Assembly (NCBI RefSeq): GCF_027474525.2
Contig: NZ_CP114882.2
Span: 3,224,001-3,288,000 of the forward strand
Source: Flavobacterium lacustre
GTDB taxonomy: Bacteria; Bacteroidota; Bacteroidia; Flavobacteriales; Flavobacteriaceae
Direction of reading: 5' to 3'
DNA length: 64,000 nucleotides
In this document: positions 63,299-64,000 of the stretch, piece by piece
How the letters are laid out: every line of letters starts with the position of its first letter
Position numbering within the stretch: the first letter of the stretch is position 1
The notes under the pieces: generated by a model
Told to the model about the DNA's origin: nothing
What the model saw: the letters and a program-made list of their open reading frames with translations, nothing else
Databases searched by the model: none
Made by a program: the position numbers and the translations under genes

Positions 63299-64000
63299 TT
63301 TTTTAAAATGAATGCGAATCATTTTGTTTTTCCCTGCTGCAATAGCTGTAGTATCATTCCAAAAACGAATCGTATAAAGGCTATTGTCTTTTGACAACTG
63401 TTTCCATGATTTTCCCGCATCCGCAGTATAATATAAGCCCGAAGCACCAACAGTAACTATCCCTTTACCCAAACTATGGGGAACATATTGCACACAAGAT
63501 GCATACCCAAAACCTTGATTTTGCGCAATGAGTGACCAATGTTTCCCTGCATCAACCGTTACGGCTTTATTATCAAAATTCTGATTTGGAACTTCATAAT
63601 TTCCACCAGCAACAAAACCCACTTTTTTATCATAGAAATCGGCCGTGAAAATCCCTGTCATTTGTTGTCCTTGAACTATTGGAGTTTCATAAACCGTCCA
63701 TGATTTTCCTTTATTGGAAGAATAAAAAACTCTTGATTTTTTACCTCCCGAAACAATCCAGACAGCATTGCCGTTTATTACGATATTCGAATTACTTGCA
63801 GCAAAAGCGGCTTCTCCTTCGCTAACTTGAGGCAATTGACGCGAAGGAATTTTAGTCCATGAATTTCCTCCATCCCGGGTAATTAATATTGACAGTGTGT
63901 TTTCTACAGGATCTCCTACCGCTATTCCTTCTTTATCATTCCAAAATTGCATGCTGTCATAAAACACTTTTTCATGATTTTCCTGATACACTATTTTTGT
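63296..64000 (-). CDS. BNR/YCF48-type beta-propeller protein (5' part outside the window)
   Basis: The C-terminal part of a larger protein; the frame is open to the right edge, and the visible GTG at 63991 is probably internal. About 230 residues carry repeated beta-propeller blades with the sialidase/BNR Asp-box-like motif: ITRDGGNSWTKI, SSNKGKSWTVYE, TVDAGKHWSLI, YTADAGKSWKQL. Such proteins in Bacteroidota are usually exported and annotated as photosystem-II stability factor-like or oxidoreductases. Substrate unknown. Confidence 0.85.
   Translation of the reverse strand, partial: TKIVYQENHEKVFYDSMQFWNDKEGIAVGDPVENTLSILITRDGGNSWTKIPSRQLPQVSEGEAAFAASNSNIVINGNAVWIVSGGKKSRVFYSSNKGKSWTVYETPIVQGQQMTGIFTADFYDKKVGFVAGGNYEVPNQNFDNKAVTVDAGKHWSLIAQNQGFGYASCVQYVPHSLGKGIVTVGASGLYYTADAGKSWKQLSKDNSLYTIRFWNDTTAIAAGKNKMIRIHFKK

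Overview
The window comes from an AT-rich Bacteroidota genome, very probably a Flavobacterium or close relative. This rests on the protein families (bacillithiol and menaquinone genes, a MoaC/MoaB fusion, a DUF4251 protein, a LETM1-related protein, GH92), on promoters of the Bacteroidota type (TTG, 19-20 nt, TAnnTTTG), and on the absence of strong Shine-Dalgarno sequences. Both edges cut genes: a rubredoxin-tailed redox protein on the left and a photosystem-stability/BNR-repeat protein on the right.

Layout. 1-2.1 kb: redox protein and a hotdog acyl-CoA thioesterase. 2.1-2.9 kb: a 22-bp tandem array and the katG promoter, followed by katG. 5.1-12.4 kb (minus strand): a nine-gene molybdenum cofactor operon (moeA, a TSUP anion exporter, mobA, SUMT, moaD, moeB-rhodanese, moaE, moaC/moaB fusion, moaA). 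SUMT (sirohaem) and the exporter suggest a link to assimilatory nitrate/nitrite metabolism. 12.5-14.5 kb: rocD divergent from an Lrp/AsnC regulator. 14.6-19.6 kb: five exported or lipid-anchored hydrolases/peptidases, then a 21-bp tandem array.

20.06-29.30 kb is the main novelty: an integrated element of about 9.06 kb in a tRNA-His gene. It is bounded by perfect 175-bp direct repeats that start in the anticodon stem, cover the 5' half of the tRNA and its promoter, and run into the 3' end of bshB1. The element encodes a tyrosine recombinase and a protein with family-A polymerase motifs that resembles the TV-Pol group of mobile-element primase-polymerases. It also carries an XRE regulator and five exported proteins of unknown role. 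I see no relaxase, capsid or conjugation gene. Two exported-protein genes share a 29-bp leader motif, and paired GTGTCA repeats lie near both ends.

29.2-31.5 kb (minus strand): menaquinone genes (menF, a hotdog thioesterase) and bshB1. 31.7-42.8 kb: a beta-helix-like lipoprotein, purL, a GH92 mannosidase, a small exported protein, an acyl-CoA synthetase and an S33 peptidase lipoprotein. 43.3-49.6 kb: a fatty acid beta-oxidation operon led by marR, with a perfect 26-bp palindrome in its promoter. It also holds a decayed four-helix-bundle gene abutting a 7-bp repeat array. 49.9-57.4 kb: Cu/Zn SOD, a LETM1-related protein, SulP transporter with beta-carbonic anhydrase, and dps divergent from oxyR; with katG this gives a peroxide-defence theme. 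57.5-64 kb: mnmD, ilvE, a MazG-like hydrolase, an SRPBCC protein, and an ECF sigma / membrane protein / Spy-like trio.

Gene-free stretches: 22992-23380 (one hairpin and a leader motif), 26722-27178 (one possible 35-residue exported peptide), 28135-29125 (GC-richer block and terminators), 42837-43304 (11-bp repeats and the MarR operator), 49583-49929 (one terminator, otherwise nothing seen), 50452-50831 (nothing recognised) and 58178-58478 (one -7 box). Boundaries and motif positions were read by eye; no database search was run.
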